From assembly GCF_038593855.1 (NCBI RefSeq), contig NZ_CP151996.1, positions 2,356,001-2,420,000 on the forward strand: 64,000 bases of DNA, given 5' to 3'. The number at the start of each line of letters is the position of its first letter. Positions within the stretch are counted from its first letter, which is position 1. The stretch comes from Lysinibacillus sp. FSL M8-0337. Its GTDB lineage: Bacteria; Bacillota; Bacilli; Bacillales_A; Planococcaceae. Position numbers and translations under genes: made by a program. Positions 53,833 through 61,500 of this stretch are shown here, in pieces. Under the pieces are notes generated by a model. That model searched no databases. It was given only the letters and a program-made list of their open reading frames with translations, and was not told where the DNA came from.

Positions 53833-55904
53833 TCGTCGCTATCAAGTATCGCATTCACTTTATCCTTAAAATCTCGGTCAGAAAAACGGAATCCATGCAT
53901 TCGAACATCCGTTCTCTCTTTTTTTGCTTTTACTAATTCTTTTAATTGTTCATTAGTGATAGTAATTTTGTTTATAACACTAGGGTCTAGTGATTTAAAA
54001 TCTATTCTAGACTCTACTTGTTCAACCAACCATACATCATCTGCCGCTGACCCAAATAGGTAATGGTTAAAGGAAAATGTTTGATCAAATTCAAAAATCG
54101 CATCAGTTAGCCCCATGTTTTCATACACAATATGATTCTTATACGTTTCCTTTGGATGTAAAATAGACGTTGCATCCACTGGTAAGTAGTGTCTTTGCAG
54201 TTTATTTACTGTTGGTGGATTCGCGTGTAAAATATTGTCTATATATTTTTGACCTGTTGATCTTTCAAATTCCGATTGTACTTTAGCTCTACCTTGAGTA
54301 ATATAGCTATTTAATTCAGGTAAAGCAGAACCATTTATCATACTTTGTTTCACGGCATCTGCATACGGTACACCTACGAGGAAACCCGTATGTTGTGTAA
54401 GTAAAAATAAATCAGTCGTATAATCCATTGTAAATGTACGTTTTTTCCCTCTTGCTCCCTTATCGTCCATGACGTGTTGTTGAAGCGGAAATGCATAGTC
54501 ATACCCACTATAGTTTGTTGCGTTTCGATACTCGGCTTTCAAACTATCGTCAATATCCATAGGGAAGTAATAACCTACACTTTTTTCTTTACGTAATGGA
54601 TCGAACGATGATTCTAGCTGTTTTCCCGAAGGTAGTTCTACTGTATAATCAATAGCTCCCTGTAAGATTGGTAGATGCGTTTGTGTCTTTAGATTAAAGG
54701 AACTTTGCACGTTATTGGAGGCAGCACGCTTCCACTCTTCATGGAATACTTTAGATGACTTGTCTGGATTCCAAGCATCTTCACGCCCCACAATCCACTT
54801 CTTACCTAAGACATTATCTAATGTGTCCCACTGCTCTGTAGCCCCCTGTTCATGATCCACAGGAATGGAACCACCTATATTGAACTTTTGTACAGCTCGC
54901 CAATCTGGATTGTCGTTCCATACACAACGACGCTTTTCGCCAGCCCCTGTACACACCCAACCAATTTTCTTATTTGTATATTCGTATTCAAAGGAATAGC
55001 TCATATCTCGCCCTTTTACTTGTTGAGCATTGATATGAAATTTGATAGGCCCTTCTTGTTCGACACGCTTACTGCCAATATTTACACGATGTTTAATATT
55101 ACGGACAGCTACATGTTTGTCATACTCACCTTTAAATTCGCTTAAAACAGCTACTTCACTAGCTCCATTTTTATTTGTTCTATCTAGTTCCCAATAAGCT
55201 CTGCCTAACCCTGTACCTTTTTTATCTTCGGGTTCTTTCCAGTGGACATCAAACGTTGCAGTAACGAAGAAATCGTTATTATTATACGCATAAGCTTTCT
55301 CACCATTTTGGCAATGTACGCCGAAATAAGTTGTATCTTTGTTATAGATTGTATAGCGACCTTGTGTACCATGGAATCGGCCAGTTGGTCCATTTAGAAT
55401 ACGAGAGGGCACAGGCGTTGTTGGGTCATAAAAGAATTGAGCATTTGCTGCTAAAGCTAACTCATATAGTTCTTGTCCCTCCGCACCGTAATGTTGAATA
55501 ATGGCGTCACGTAGCCTTATTGGACTATGTGGTACATGACTGTCATCCGTGCTGTGAGCCCCATTATTTTCCCAATAGGAGTTAATCCGTAATTTGTATA
55601 TAGGATTGTCTCTTGAGTCATAACCTGCTATATAAGGAATCTCTTCTCGAACGCAACTATATGCTATTCCACTCCACCCTGTACGTTGAGGATGACTTTC
55701 CCCTCGTGAAAGTATCATGTCGTGGATTTCGTTGGGATTAGTTGGCTCTATACCAAAACCTTCTCCTACAGTATCAGGAAACTTTACGGTCAAAGTAATT
55801 GTATCTTTTACTGGTTCAGCGGCTTTTATTTCCACTGATGAACTCTTAATACCTGTCAACAGGAATGCACCAAGAATAAAGGTTAGGAACATCCGCTGTA
55901 TCAT
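53829..55904 (-). CDS. Large exported protein of the conjugation operon (691 aa)
   Basis: A signal peptide (MIQRMFLTFILGAFLLTGI..., cleavage near residue 30) precedes a long soluble protein. I do not recognise its family. Residues 85-250 contain Cys (SCVREE, HCQNGEK) and two more lie near 355-365 (WVCTGAGEKRRC), possibly disulfide-bonded. The rest is beta-rich. There is no sortase motif or C-terminal membrane helix. Its place between the SLH-domain gene and the TcpD-like gene suggests a surface component of the mating apparatus. Confidence 0.6.
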   Translation of the reverse strand: MIQRMFLTFILGAFLLTGIKSSSVEIKAAEPVKDTITLTVKFPDTVGEGFGIEPTNPNEIHDMILSRGESHPQRTGWSGIAYSCVREEIPYIAGYDSRDNPIYKLRINSYWENNGAHSTDDSHVPHSPIRLRDAIIQHYGAEGQELYELALAANAQFFYDPTTPVPSRILNGPTGRFHGTQGRYTIYNKDTTYFGVHCQNGEKAYAYNNNDFFVTATFDVHWKEPEDKKGTGLGRAYWELDRTNKNGASEVAVLSEFKGEYDKHVAVRNIKHRVNIGSKRVEQEGPIKFHINAQQVKGRDMSYSFEYEYTNKKIGWVCTGAGEKRRCVWNDNPDWRAVQKFNIGGSIPVDHEQGATEQWDTLDNVLGKKWIVGREDAWNPDKSSKVFHEEWKRAASNNVQSSFNLKTQTHLPILQGAIDYTVELPSGKQLESSFDPLRKEKSVGYYFPMDIDDSLKAEYRNATNYSGYDYAFPLQQHVMDDKGARGKKRTFTMDYTTDLFLLTQHTGFLVGVPYADAVKQSMINGSALPELNSYITQGRAKVQSEFERSTGQKYIDNILHANPPTVNKLQRHYLPVDATSILHPKETYKNHIVYENMGLTDAIFEFDQTFSFNHYLFGSAADDVWLVEQVESRIDFKSLDPSVINKITITNEQLKELVKAKKERTDVRMHGFRFSDRDFKDKVNAILDSDE

Positions 55905-55989
55905 TTTCCGTCACTCCTTTTCTAAAATTTTATAAATAAATTAAGCTAAGTTAGAAATCTACATCCTCATCACCCCTTTCAAGGAATAG

Positions 55990-56020
55990 AAAAAAGACTT
56001 TTCTTTTGAAAAGTCTTTTA
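55990..56020 (-). terminator. Terminator after the SLH-domain gene
   Basis: Stem AAAAGACTTTTC (55992-56003) with GAAAAGTCTTTT (56008-56019) and a 4-base loop. Confidence 0.85.
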
Positions 56021-56026
56021 AAGTAG

Positions 56027-57172
56027 TTAATAATCCGTATGATTTCTTACACCTGATTCGCGAACCATACCATTCTGATAATCAAAATATAATGTGAATG
56101 TTCCACCATTGTATACTTCACCAGTATCGATAACACGATTTACAATACTCACATACTCATCATAAGAAACACCAACTTGTCTAGCATACATATGAAGTAG
56201 TTCTTCAAAAGAATATGGGCTATCCTTGAATGCATCTTCTCTAATGGAATATGAAGCAATATAACCATGTGCATTTTCTGCCATTATCGTTTTAACAATT
56301 TCTGCATTTGCCTTCTCATGCTCTCCTGCTACATACCCTTCTGGACGAGGAATTTTTGTTCTAATATCGTGATAGCTCCAATCACTATATTTGATTGGGC
56401 TTGTACTAGTTTGTTCTGTTTCTGGTTGAGGCGGAGGTGTTGGATTTGGTTTAGGTTCCACTTCTGGTTTTGGTTGCGGTGCTGGAATTGGTTTAGCAAC
56501 GAAATTTTCATCTAGATTCATCGCTCGATGCATGAACAATACATAATGCACACGTGTTAAGGAACCATCTAACTTAAACGTATAATCTTCGTAGCCCGTT
56601 GTTACACCATTCGAATATAGTGCTTTAACATATTCCTCATATTTTGACCCTTTGACATCCCCAAAAACATAATCTGCTTTTACTTTAAGTTGGAACGCAA
56701 CAGCTAAGATTTTAGACATTTCTCCACGAGTTAAGTCTTTATCTGGATTTAGGTTGCCATTCCGATCTGTTTCTAAAAGACCAGCTTCCATCAATGCTTT
56801 GAGGTCATTGTAATAAGGATTGCTTGTACTTAAATCTTTTGGCTGCTTAAATTCTATTGTTTTATCAAGTGATAGATTATTAATTTTAAGTGCACGACTA
56901 ATTAATGCAGCTGCATGTTGCCGGCTTAACGTAGTAGTTGGACGGAATGTTCCATCTTCGTATCCATTAATAATGCCTGCATCGCGCATGTCATGGATAA
57001 TGTGATAATATGGGGAATTCACTTTTACATCTTTGAATGGGTTATTGGCTAACACAACGACCCCATTTGCTTCTGCGTGTTGAGTAGGAAACGGTGCAAC
57101 CATCACAGGAATAGCTAGGGCTGCCGCAAGAGTTGATACGATTAATTTGTTCTTCACACTTTTCTTTTTCAT
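56027..57172 (-). CDS. S-layer-homology (SLH) domain surface protein
   Basis: 381 residues: signal peptide (about 1-35), three SLH repeats at about 44-100, 105-165 and 168-220 (NPFKDVKVNSPYYHIIHDMRD, GIINGYEDGTFRPTTTLSR, GYEDYTFKLDGSLTR), a Pro-rich linker (about 225-255) and a C-terminal domain of about 120 residues that is not recognised. SLH repeats bind pyruvylated cell-wall polymers. This anchors the C-terminal domain to the wall, probably around the mating channel. An SLH protein inside a conjugation operon fits a host with an S-layer. Confidence 0.88.
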   Translation of the reverse strand: MKKKSVKNKLIVSTLAAALAIPVMVAPFPTQHAEANGVVVLANNPFKDVKVNSPYYHIIHDMRDAGIINGYEDGTFRPTTTLSRQHAAALISRALKINNLSLDKTIEFKQPKDLSTSNPYYNDLKALMEAGLLETDRNGNLNPDKDLTRGEMSKILAVAFQLKVKADYVFGDVKGSKYEEYVKALYSNGVTTGYEDYTFKLDGSLTRVHYVLFMHRAMNLDENFVAKPIPAPQPKPEVEPKPNPTPPPQPETEQTSTSPIKYSDWSYHDIRTKIPRPEGYVAGEHEKANAEIVKTIMAENAHGYIASYSIREDAFKDSPYSFEELLHMYARQVGVSYDEYVSIVNRVIDTGEVYNGGTFTLYFDYQNGMVRESGVRNHTDY

Positions 57173-57344
57173 AAAAATACCTCCCTATTAGTAATTAGAA
57201 TTAATAGATTTGAATTCGACTAAAACTAAATTGCCAAAGAGAAAACTTCTTACTACAAAAAATACAATCAATTTTCTACCGTTTCAAGAAATAGCATGTT
57301 GTTTTATAATATAAATTAGTAATGTAGAAAGTCCGGTGATACTA

Positions 57345-57503
57345 GTGAAAGACAAAGCTCCAAAAAGCAGAACTGCTATCTCTAATACAATTGATAACGA
57401 ACTATACAAAAAGCTAAAAGAACTTTCTATTGAAACAAAGATGCCTCTAAACAAACTCCTCGACGAAGCAATTGAATATTTAATAAAAGAGAGAAAAAGT
57501 TAG
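57345..57503 (+). CDS. Ribbon-helix-helix DNA-binding protein (52 aa)
   Basis: GTG 57345 opens 52 codons (VKDKAPKSRTAISNTIDNEL...), with GTCCGGTGAT upstream. The pattern RTAISNTIDNELYKKLKELS followed by MPLNKLLDEAIEYLIKER is a ribbon-helix-helix (CopG/Arc-type) fold. It lies on the opposite strand to all neighbours, in the gap between the SLH gene and the TcpC gene, so it could repress the conjugation promoter beside it. Ends in a shared hairpin with the TcpC-like gene. Confidence 0.8.
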   Translation: MKDKAPKSRTAISNTIDNELYKKLKELSIETKMPLNKLLDEAIEYLIKERKS

Positions 57504-57517
57504 CTTCTCTTTTATTC
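57487..57517. terminator. Bidirectional terminator between RHH and TcpC-like genes
   Basis: AAAAGAGA pairs with TCTCTTTT across a short loop; both convergent genes end within it. Confidence 0.65.
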
Positions 57518-58615
57518 GCCATCCTTTGAGTTTCTTAATCGATCCAAATAAGCTTTATTCTCCAAATGCTTTACTATATACCCTTGTTCCGTCCGTTTAA
57601 CAACCAATGTATAAGTTGCAACAAATGGTACGCCTGTATCTGGTTCTTTCAGTGTTACATCTGTTGTCACTACTTTCTCGGATTCAATTTGTCCTTCAAA
57701 CACAGCCAAGTTGTTGAATTTAACGAATTCCATTGTTTGATTTAAGCCAGTGATGTTTTCTGGATTCTCAAATAAATAAGCCAACTTTTCTTTTGAATCA
57801 TTTATATAAGAATCAAAAAAGGTCTCTAAGAACGATTTTATTTCTTTAGCTTCACTGTCATCCTTTTTAAGGCCATCTGTTTCTGAAAGGAAATTCGATG
57901 GATTATCCGCTTCCTCTACATAAGTAAAACTAGGTAACTCATATACGATGAATGATTCATTTACCTCATCATAATAAAGCTTTACGGCCAAAAACTTAAC
58001 TTTCCTAGTTAGCTTCACAATCTCACTTTCTTCAACTGTCTTTTTCTCATCTTCAATGGCTCCTGCCGTTTTAGTAAAAATAGGACTAATCTTAAATGTA
58101 ATGTGCGCCTGATTATCTCCGACATCCTCAATATTCTTTAAAAGAATACTATCCTTTTTTAATTCGGAGTTCCAAATAGGTGATGTCGTATCTGCAACAA
58201 TATTGACGAGTTCATTTGGTAAGTAACGACTCATTAAAGCCTTACGCTTTTCCTTAGCATCTGAATCATATTCTCCAACATCTATCCAAGTAAAATATTT
58301 CTGGAGAAAGTCTTTTGAAAATTCAACTGCTTCTTCAGAGGTTGCTTTATTCATTCGGAACTCTACTTCATTAGTATTGGATTCACCTTTAGTTGAAACC
58401 GTATTAACTAGAAAGACACATAACATCATAATAAATAGAAACCAAAAGGAGAATACACCGAATCTTCTCGCCCGATATCCTCTTACCCTGTTATTCTTTT
58501 CAGCTTTTCTCGCTTCACTTTTCAATTTTTCATGTTCGTTCGCCTTTTTGAAAATCATTATAATTTTATTGATTTTGTCCTTTTTTTTATTTTTGCTGCT
58601 AATTTTTTTAACCAT
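57512..58615 (-). CDS. tcpC-like: TcpC-family conjugal transfer protein (VirB8-like)
   Basis: 367 residues. A basic cytoplasmic start (residues 1-52), one membrane helix (about 53-72), then two NTF2-like domains (about 90-215 and 245-360) as in TcpC of pCW3 and Orf13 of Tn916. FRMNKATSEEAVEFSKDFLQKYFTW and the C-terminal VVKRTEQGYIVKHLENKAYL are typical. It is the assembly factor that sits at the periphery of the channel. GAAAGGAGTT precedes the start. Confidence 0.88.
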   Translation of the reverse strand: MVKKISSKNKKKDKINKIIMIFKKANEHEKLKSEARKAEKNNRVRGYRARRFGVFSFWFLFIMMLCVFLVNTVSTKGESNTNEVEFRMNKATSEEAVEFSKDFLQKYFTWIDVGEYDSDAKEKRKALMSRYLPNELVNIVADTTSPIWNSELKKDSILLKNIEDVGDNQAHITFKISPIFTKTAGAIEDEKKTVEESEIVKLTRKVKFLAVKLYYDEVNESFIVYELPSFTYVEEADNPSNFLSETDGLKKDDSEAKEIKSFLETFFDSYINDSKEKLAYLFENPENITGLNQTMEFVKFNNLAVFEGQIESEKVVTTDVTLKEPDTGVPFVATYTLVVKRTEQGYIVKHLENKAYLDRLRNSKDGE

Positions 58616-58678
58616 TTCATAACTCCTTTCTCAATAATCTTCAGAGATAAAGCACATTTTAGTGTGAATAAGGAAGTA

Positions 58679-58900
58679 TCAAACTTTTTTTGAACTGCCA
58701 ACTAAAATAACGATACTAATAATAATTAAGAATGTAATACCAGTTCCATACTCCATTATGGATAAATCATATAGATTTGTAATATGCATTTTAAACTCTT
58801 CCCACAGTGGAACTAATGATGGGAATTGTTCAAGAATAACGCTTCCAAGCATAGCAATTAAAAATATCATTAAGGCAATCATGAGAAGAAATTTCAACAC
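58679..58900 (-). CDS. Small two-helix membrane protein (73 aa)
   Basis: Two membrane segments (about residues 3-22 and 52-68) and a short polar loop. Preceded by AAAAAGGAGG. It is the first gene of the conjugation-channel operon after the terminator at 58973-59010. No family recognised. Confidence 0.6.
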   Translation of the reverse strand: MLKFLLMIALMIFLIAMLGSVILEQFPSLVPLWEEFKMHITNLYDLSIMEYGTGITFLIIISIVILVGSSKKV

Positions 58901-58972
58901 CCAGAATCCTCCTTTTTAGAATGGACGAAAAGAAAAAACACATTTACCCAAACGACACATTATGATGAATAC

Positions 58973-59010
58973 AAAAAGACAACCTTTACATTTTACAGTA
59001 AAGGTTGTCC
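58973..59010 (-). terminator. Terminator separating the immunity array from the conjugation operon
   Basis: GACAACCTTTAC (58978-58989) pairs with GTAAAGGTTGTC (58998-59009), followed by T residues on the minus strand. Confidence 0.88.
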
Positions 59011-59167
59011 TTCATAAGTTAAACATGTTACAAAAGTTAAATGGTTATAATACCAAGGTATCAACCCTTTTTGAGTATCTATAATCTCAATATACTCTTT
59101 ATGTGTAATTATTTAATGTAAAACTATCACACTCTCAAACTTTTTGCAACTATTAATTTCAGAATAT

Positions 59168-59443
59168 TTACATATATCTTTTTTCAACTTTTAATTCTGA
59201 GCAGTACATAATATGGTCACTTAGAATATCCAATTTTCTATCTATATTCTTAGTAAATTCGAAAGCAGTTTGTAGTAATAGATACTCAGAATCATCTTCA
59301 TTTAATTTTTTAGATAGTAACATCAAAACTTCCGTTAGAATATTATTTTTTTCTTGAATTTTTACAGTATTTAAAGCTAATTCTTGTAGTGATGAACTTA
59401 ACTCCACATATAAATTATTTAATTGGTGATTCTGTTTTGTCAT
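59168..59443 (-). CDS. Small helical protein sharing its N-terminus with the barstar gene (91 aa)
   Basis: Start ATG 59443 (MTKQNHQ) is chosen because AAGGAGAG lies eight bases upstream; the ATG at 59449 is only two bases from it. The first 30 residues, including VELSSSLQELALN, match the 5' end of the barstar gene at 60344-60856 at both protein and DNA level. The rest is a helical region (KLNEDDSEYLLLQTAFEFTK) unlike barstar. Probably an orphan immunity or accessory protein of the RHS toxin locus. Confidence 0.6.
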   Translation of the reverse strand: MTKQNHQLNNLYVELSSSLQELALNTVKIQEKNNILTEVLMLLSKKLNEDDSEYLLLQTAFEFTKNIDRKLDILSDHIMYCSELKVEKRYM

Positions 59444-59569
59444 TTTCATCTCTCCTTAAAAATGTACTGTCTTTATTATATACTGTTGTCCATTTTCATC
59501 TAAAACTCTAACAACCCAATTTAATAAAACTATGATTTTCAAGTATATTATTCAATATTTTAATTAGTA

Positions 59570-60142
59570 CTATTCATTTAGGTATATTCCTTCATAGTCT
59601 ATATCTTTTGGAAAGGTTTTAAACATTTCTTTAGTGTTTTTTAAATTAGAATCATTCGATAAAATAAGGATATTTTCACAATCATGTCCAATAACAAAAA
59701 TACTCTGATTATCCATAACCTTCATTTCGTTATTTAAGTTATTGTTACTGAAAAAAATATTTTTATGAGTAGCCCACATCACAAGTTCTCCTGCACACGC
59801 TATTGTTATTGCTAAAGAAAACATCAGTTTAAATTTTTCTGGATTTTCAATTTCGATAATTTTAAACTTATCTCTAAAGTTTTGAGGTTTAAAAGAATAT
59901 TGAATACAAAATGAATCAATTTCTTTAGCTATATAATCTTCTACTTCTATGAAAAAATAGAGTGGAAATCCGTTGATATTATCCATCCAATTAGGAAACC
60001 AATTTTCATCACATCCAGGTAAATAAAGTCCAGAAATATCCAGAAGAGATTGTGGAAAATCACTTATAACAAAAGGAATCTTTTCAAAGTATTCTTGTAT
60101 ACTTTCACTATCTATATTTACATCCTCAATATAAAATCTCAT
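59570..60142 (-). CDS. Putative orphan immunity protein (190 aa)
   Basis: A soluble acidic protein with alternating hydrophobic strands and aromatic clusters (FPLYFFIEVEDY, KLMFSLAITIACAG). I do not recognise a Pfam family. It resembles immunity proteins in size and acidity and lies in a string of such genes after an RHS toxin. Confidence 0.5.
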   Translation of the reverse strand: MRFYIEDVNIDSESIQEYFEKIPFVISDFPQSLLDISGLYLPGCDENWFPNWMDNINGFPLYFFIEVEDYIAKEIDSFCIQYSFKPQNFRDKFKIIEIENPEKFKLMFSLAITIACAGELVMWATHKNIFFSNNNLNNEMKVMDNQSIFVIGHDCENILILSNDSNLKNTKEMFKTFPKDIDYEGIYLNE

Positions 60143-60280
60143 TATTAACCTCTTTCATATTTGTTACCATACCCACATAAATTTCTTTTTATCATAGAAT
60201 GTATAACCCTTTCTATACTGTTCATCCATCTGGTAACCGATAAAAAATATGTGCAAAAAAACTCACTTTATGTCTAAGAA

Positions 60281-60319
60281 AAAAACATGACAAACCAAAA
60301 CCTAGTTTGTCATGTTTTT
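60281..60319 (-). terminator. Terminator after the barstar gene
   Basis: Perfect 10-bp stem CATGACAAAC (60286-60295) with GTTTGTCATG (60305-60314), T-rich on both sides, so it can work in either direction. Confidence 0.88.
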
Positions 60320-60343
60320 GTTTAATATAGTAAAAGATATAAT

Positions 60344-60856
60344 CTACTTTAAAAAATTATTTTCACTTTCACTGTGAATTACAATATGAAATGTGGCTGA
60401 AGACACTATATTATTCATTCTTCCAGACGTCCATTCATCCACTGTAAGTTTTAGAATATCAATAAATGTTCCAAACTCATTTTTTTCATCAGCCAATATA
60501 TGGTCAAAATCTTTAATAAACAAAATATAGTGATGACAGTCTAACCAATCTAAATCATTTAGACACTCATCAAATGCATCCCAATTTCCCCCAAAATAAT
60601 CTGGAAATTTTAGCTTTAAAGCGAATTCATTAAATAAGCCTTCTAAGTTAAAACAACATGTTCCTTCAAGCATTGTATAAAAAGTTTTTTCTTGTTTATT
60701 ACATGTTTGATCTAGTAAGTTATATATTTCATTAAATTTATCTATATCATTAATCCGATGTATAAACGGAATTGTTACAGCATTTAAAGCCCCCTCTTGC
60801 AACGAAGAACTTAACTCAATATTTAAAATAATTACCTGTTGATCTTGTTCTGAAAT
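60344..60856 (-). CDS. Barstar-family immunity protein, apparently with an ATT start
   Basis: The barstar (PF01337) core is clear: LEGLFNEFALKLKFPDYFGGNWDAFDECLNDLDWL, about 75-110 residues from the start. Barstar proteins inhibit barnase-like RNases. The frame has no ATG at its beginning. A TTG at 60802 lacks a ribosome site, but the frame stays open upstream to ATT 60856, which follows AAGGAGAG at the right distance and aligns with the true start of the 59168-59443 gene (ATG AAA ATG there, AGG AAA ATT here). In the shared ELSSSLQE segment the two genes differ by four silent changes and no amino-acid change, so this region is evidently translated. I therefore annotate 60856 as start with caution. 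Confidence 0.75.
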   Translation of the reverse strand: MSEQDQQVIILNIELSSSLQEGALNAVTIPFIHRINDIDKFNEIYNLLDQTCNKQEKTFYTMLEGTCCFNLEGLFNEFALKLKFPDYFGGNWDAFDECLNDLDWLDCHHYILFIKDFDHILADEKNEFGTFIDILKLTVDEWTSGRMNNIVSSATFHIVIHSESENNFLK

Positions 60857-60980
60857 TTTCCTCTCTCCTTAAAAATTAATAGTAAACAGTTAGCATCCTT
60901 ATTTTTAGTTTAAGAAGTTATGCTTTGCAAAATATCTTTTTCATTTTAATACAAAATTATCAGTTAGAAAGATACTTAAA

Positions 60981-61481
60981 TTAACTATTATTTTGTAACC
61001 ATGTATCAAAAGCATTTTCTACGGCTGTTTTGAAGTCATCATCTTCTTTTATCGTTATATCAAAAAGGAATATTCCATAGTTTTTTAAACTACCGCTTTT
61101 ACCACTAAATCCTTCGAGATTACCATCTTGATAATAAATTTCCCAATATCCCTGCTCTAGATTAACTGCAATAGATTCATGAACTATTTCATATTCTTCT
61201 GTATCAGAAATATCTCTATATCTTGTAAGATGGTAGTGTGGATACATAATATTAGTAATGTCAGAAAGAAAAATGCTATATAATTCATTTATCTCATTTT
61301 CCAGTATGGAGAAGTTTTCTTTAGTAGTAAAAAAATTGAAAAAGAACACTTCTCTATCATTTTGTTCGAGATAGTCAAATATTTTTTGCTTCTTAAGAAA
61401 ATCTTTAATATAAGTTTTCAAAGCACTGTAGTTATTTTCTTTTTTATCTAGAATTACGCAAAATTCTAATTCTATGCCCAT
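60981..61481 (-). CDS. Probable cognate immunity protein of the RHS toxin (166 aa)
   Basis: Located 19 bases after the RHS gene, the usual place for the matching immunity gene. Soluble and acidic (EYEIVHESIAVNLEQGYWEIYY, IKEDDDFKTAVENAF). No family recognised. A ribosome site GAAGGATAAT precedes ATG 61481. Confidence 0.6.
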   Translation of the reverse strand: MGIELEFCVILDKKENNYSALKTYIKDFLKKQKIFDYLEQNDREVFFFNFFTTKENFSILENEINELYSIFLSDITNIMYPHYHLTRYRDISDTEEYEIVHESIAVNLEQGYWEIYYQDGNLEGFSGKSGSLKNYGIFLFDITIKEDDDFKTAVENAFDTWLQNNS

Positions 61482-61500
61482 ATTATTATCCTTCTTTCTA

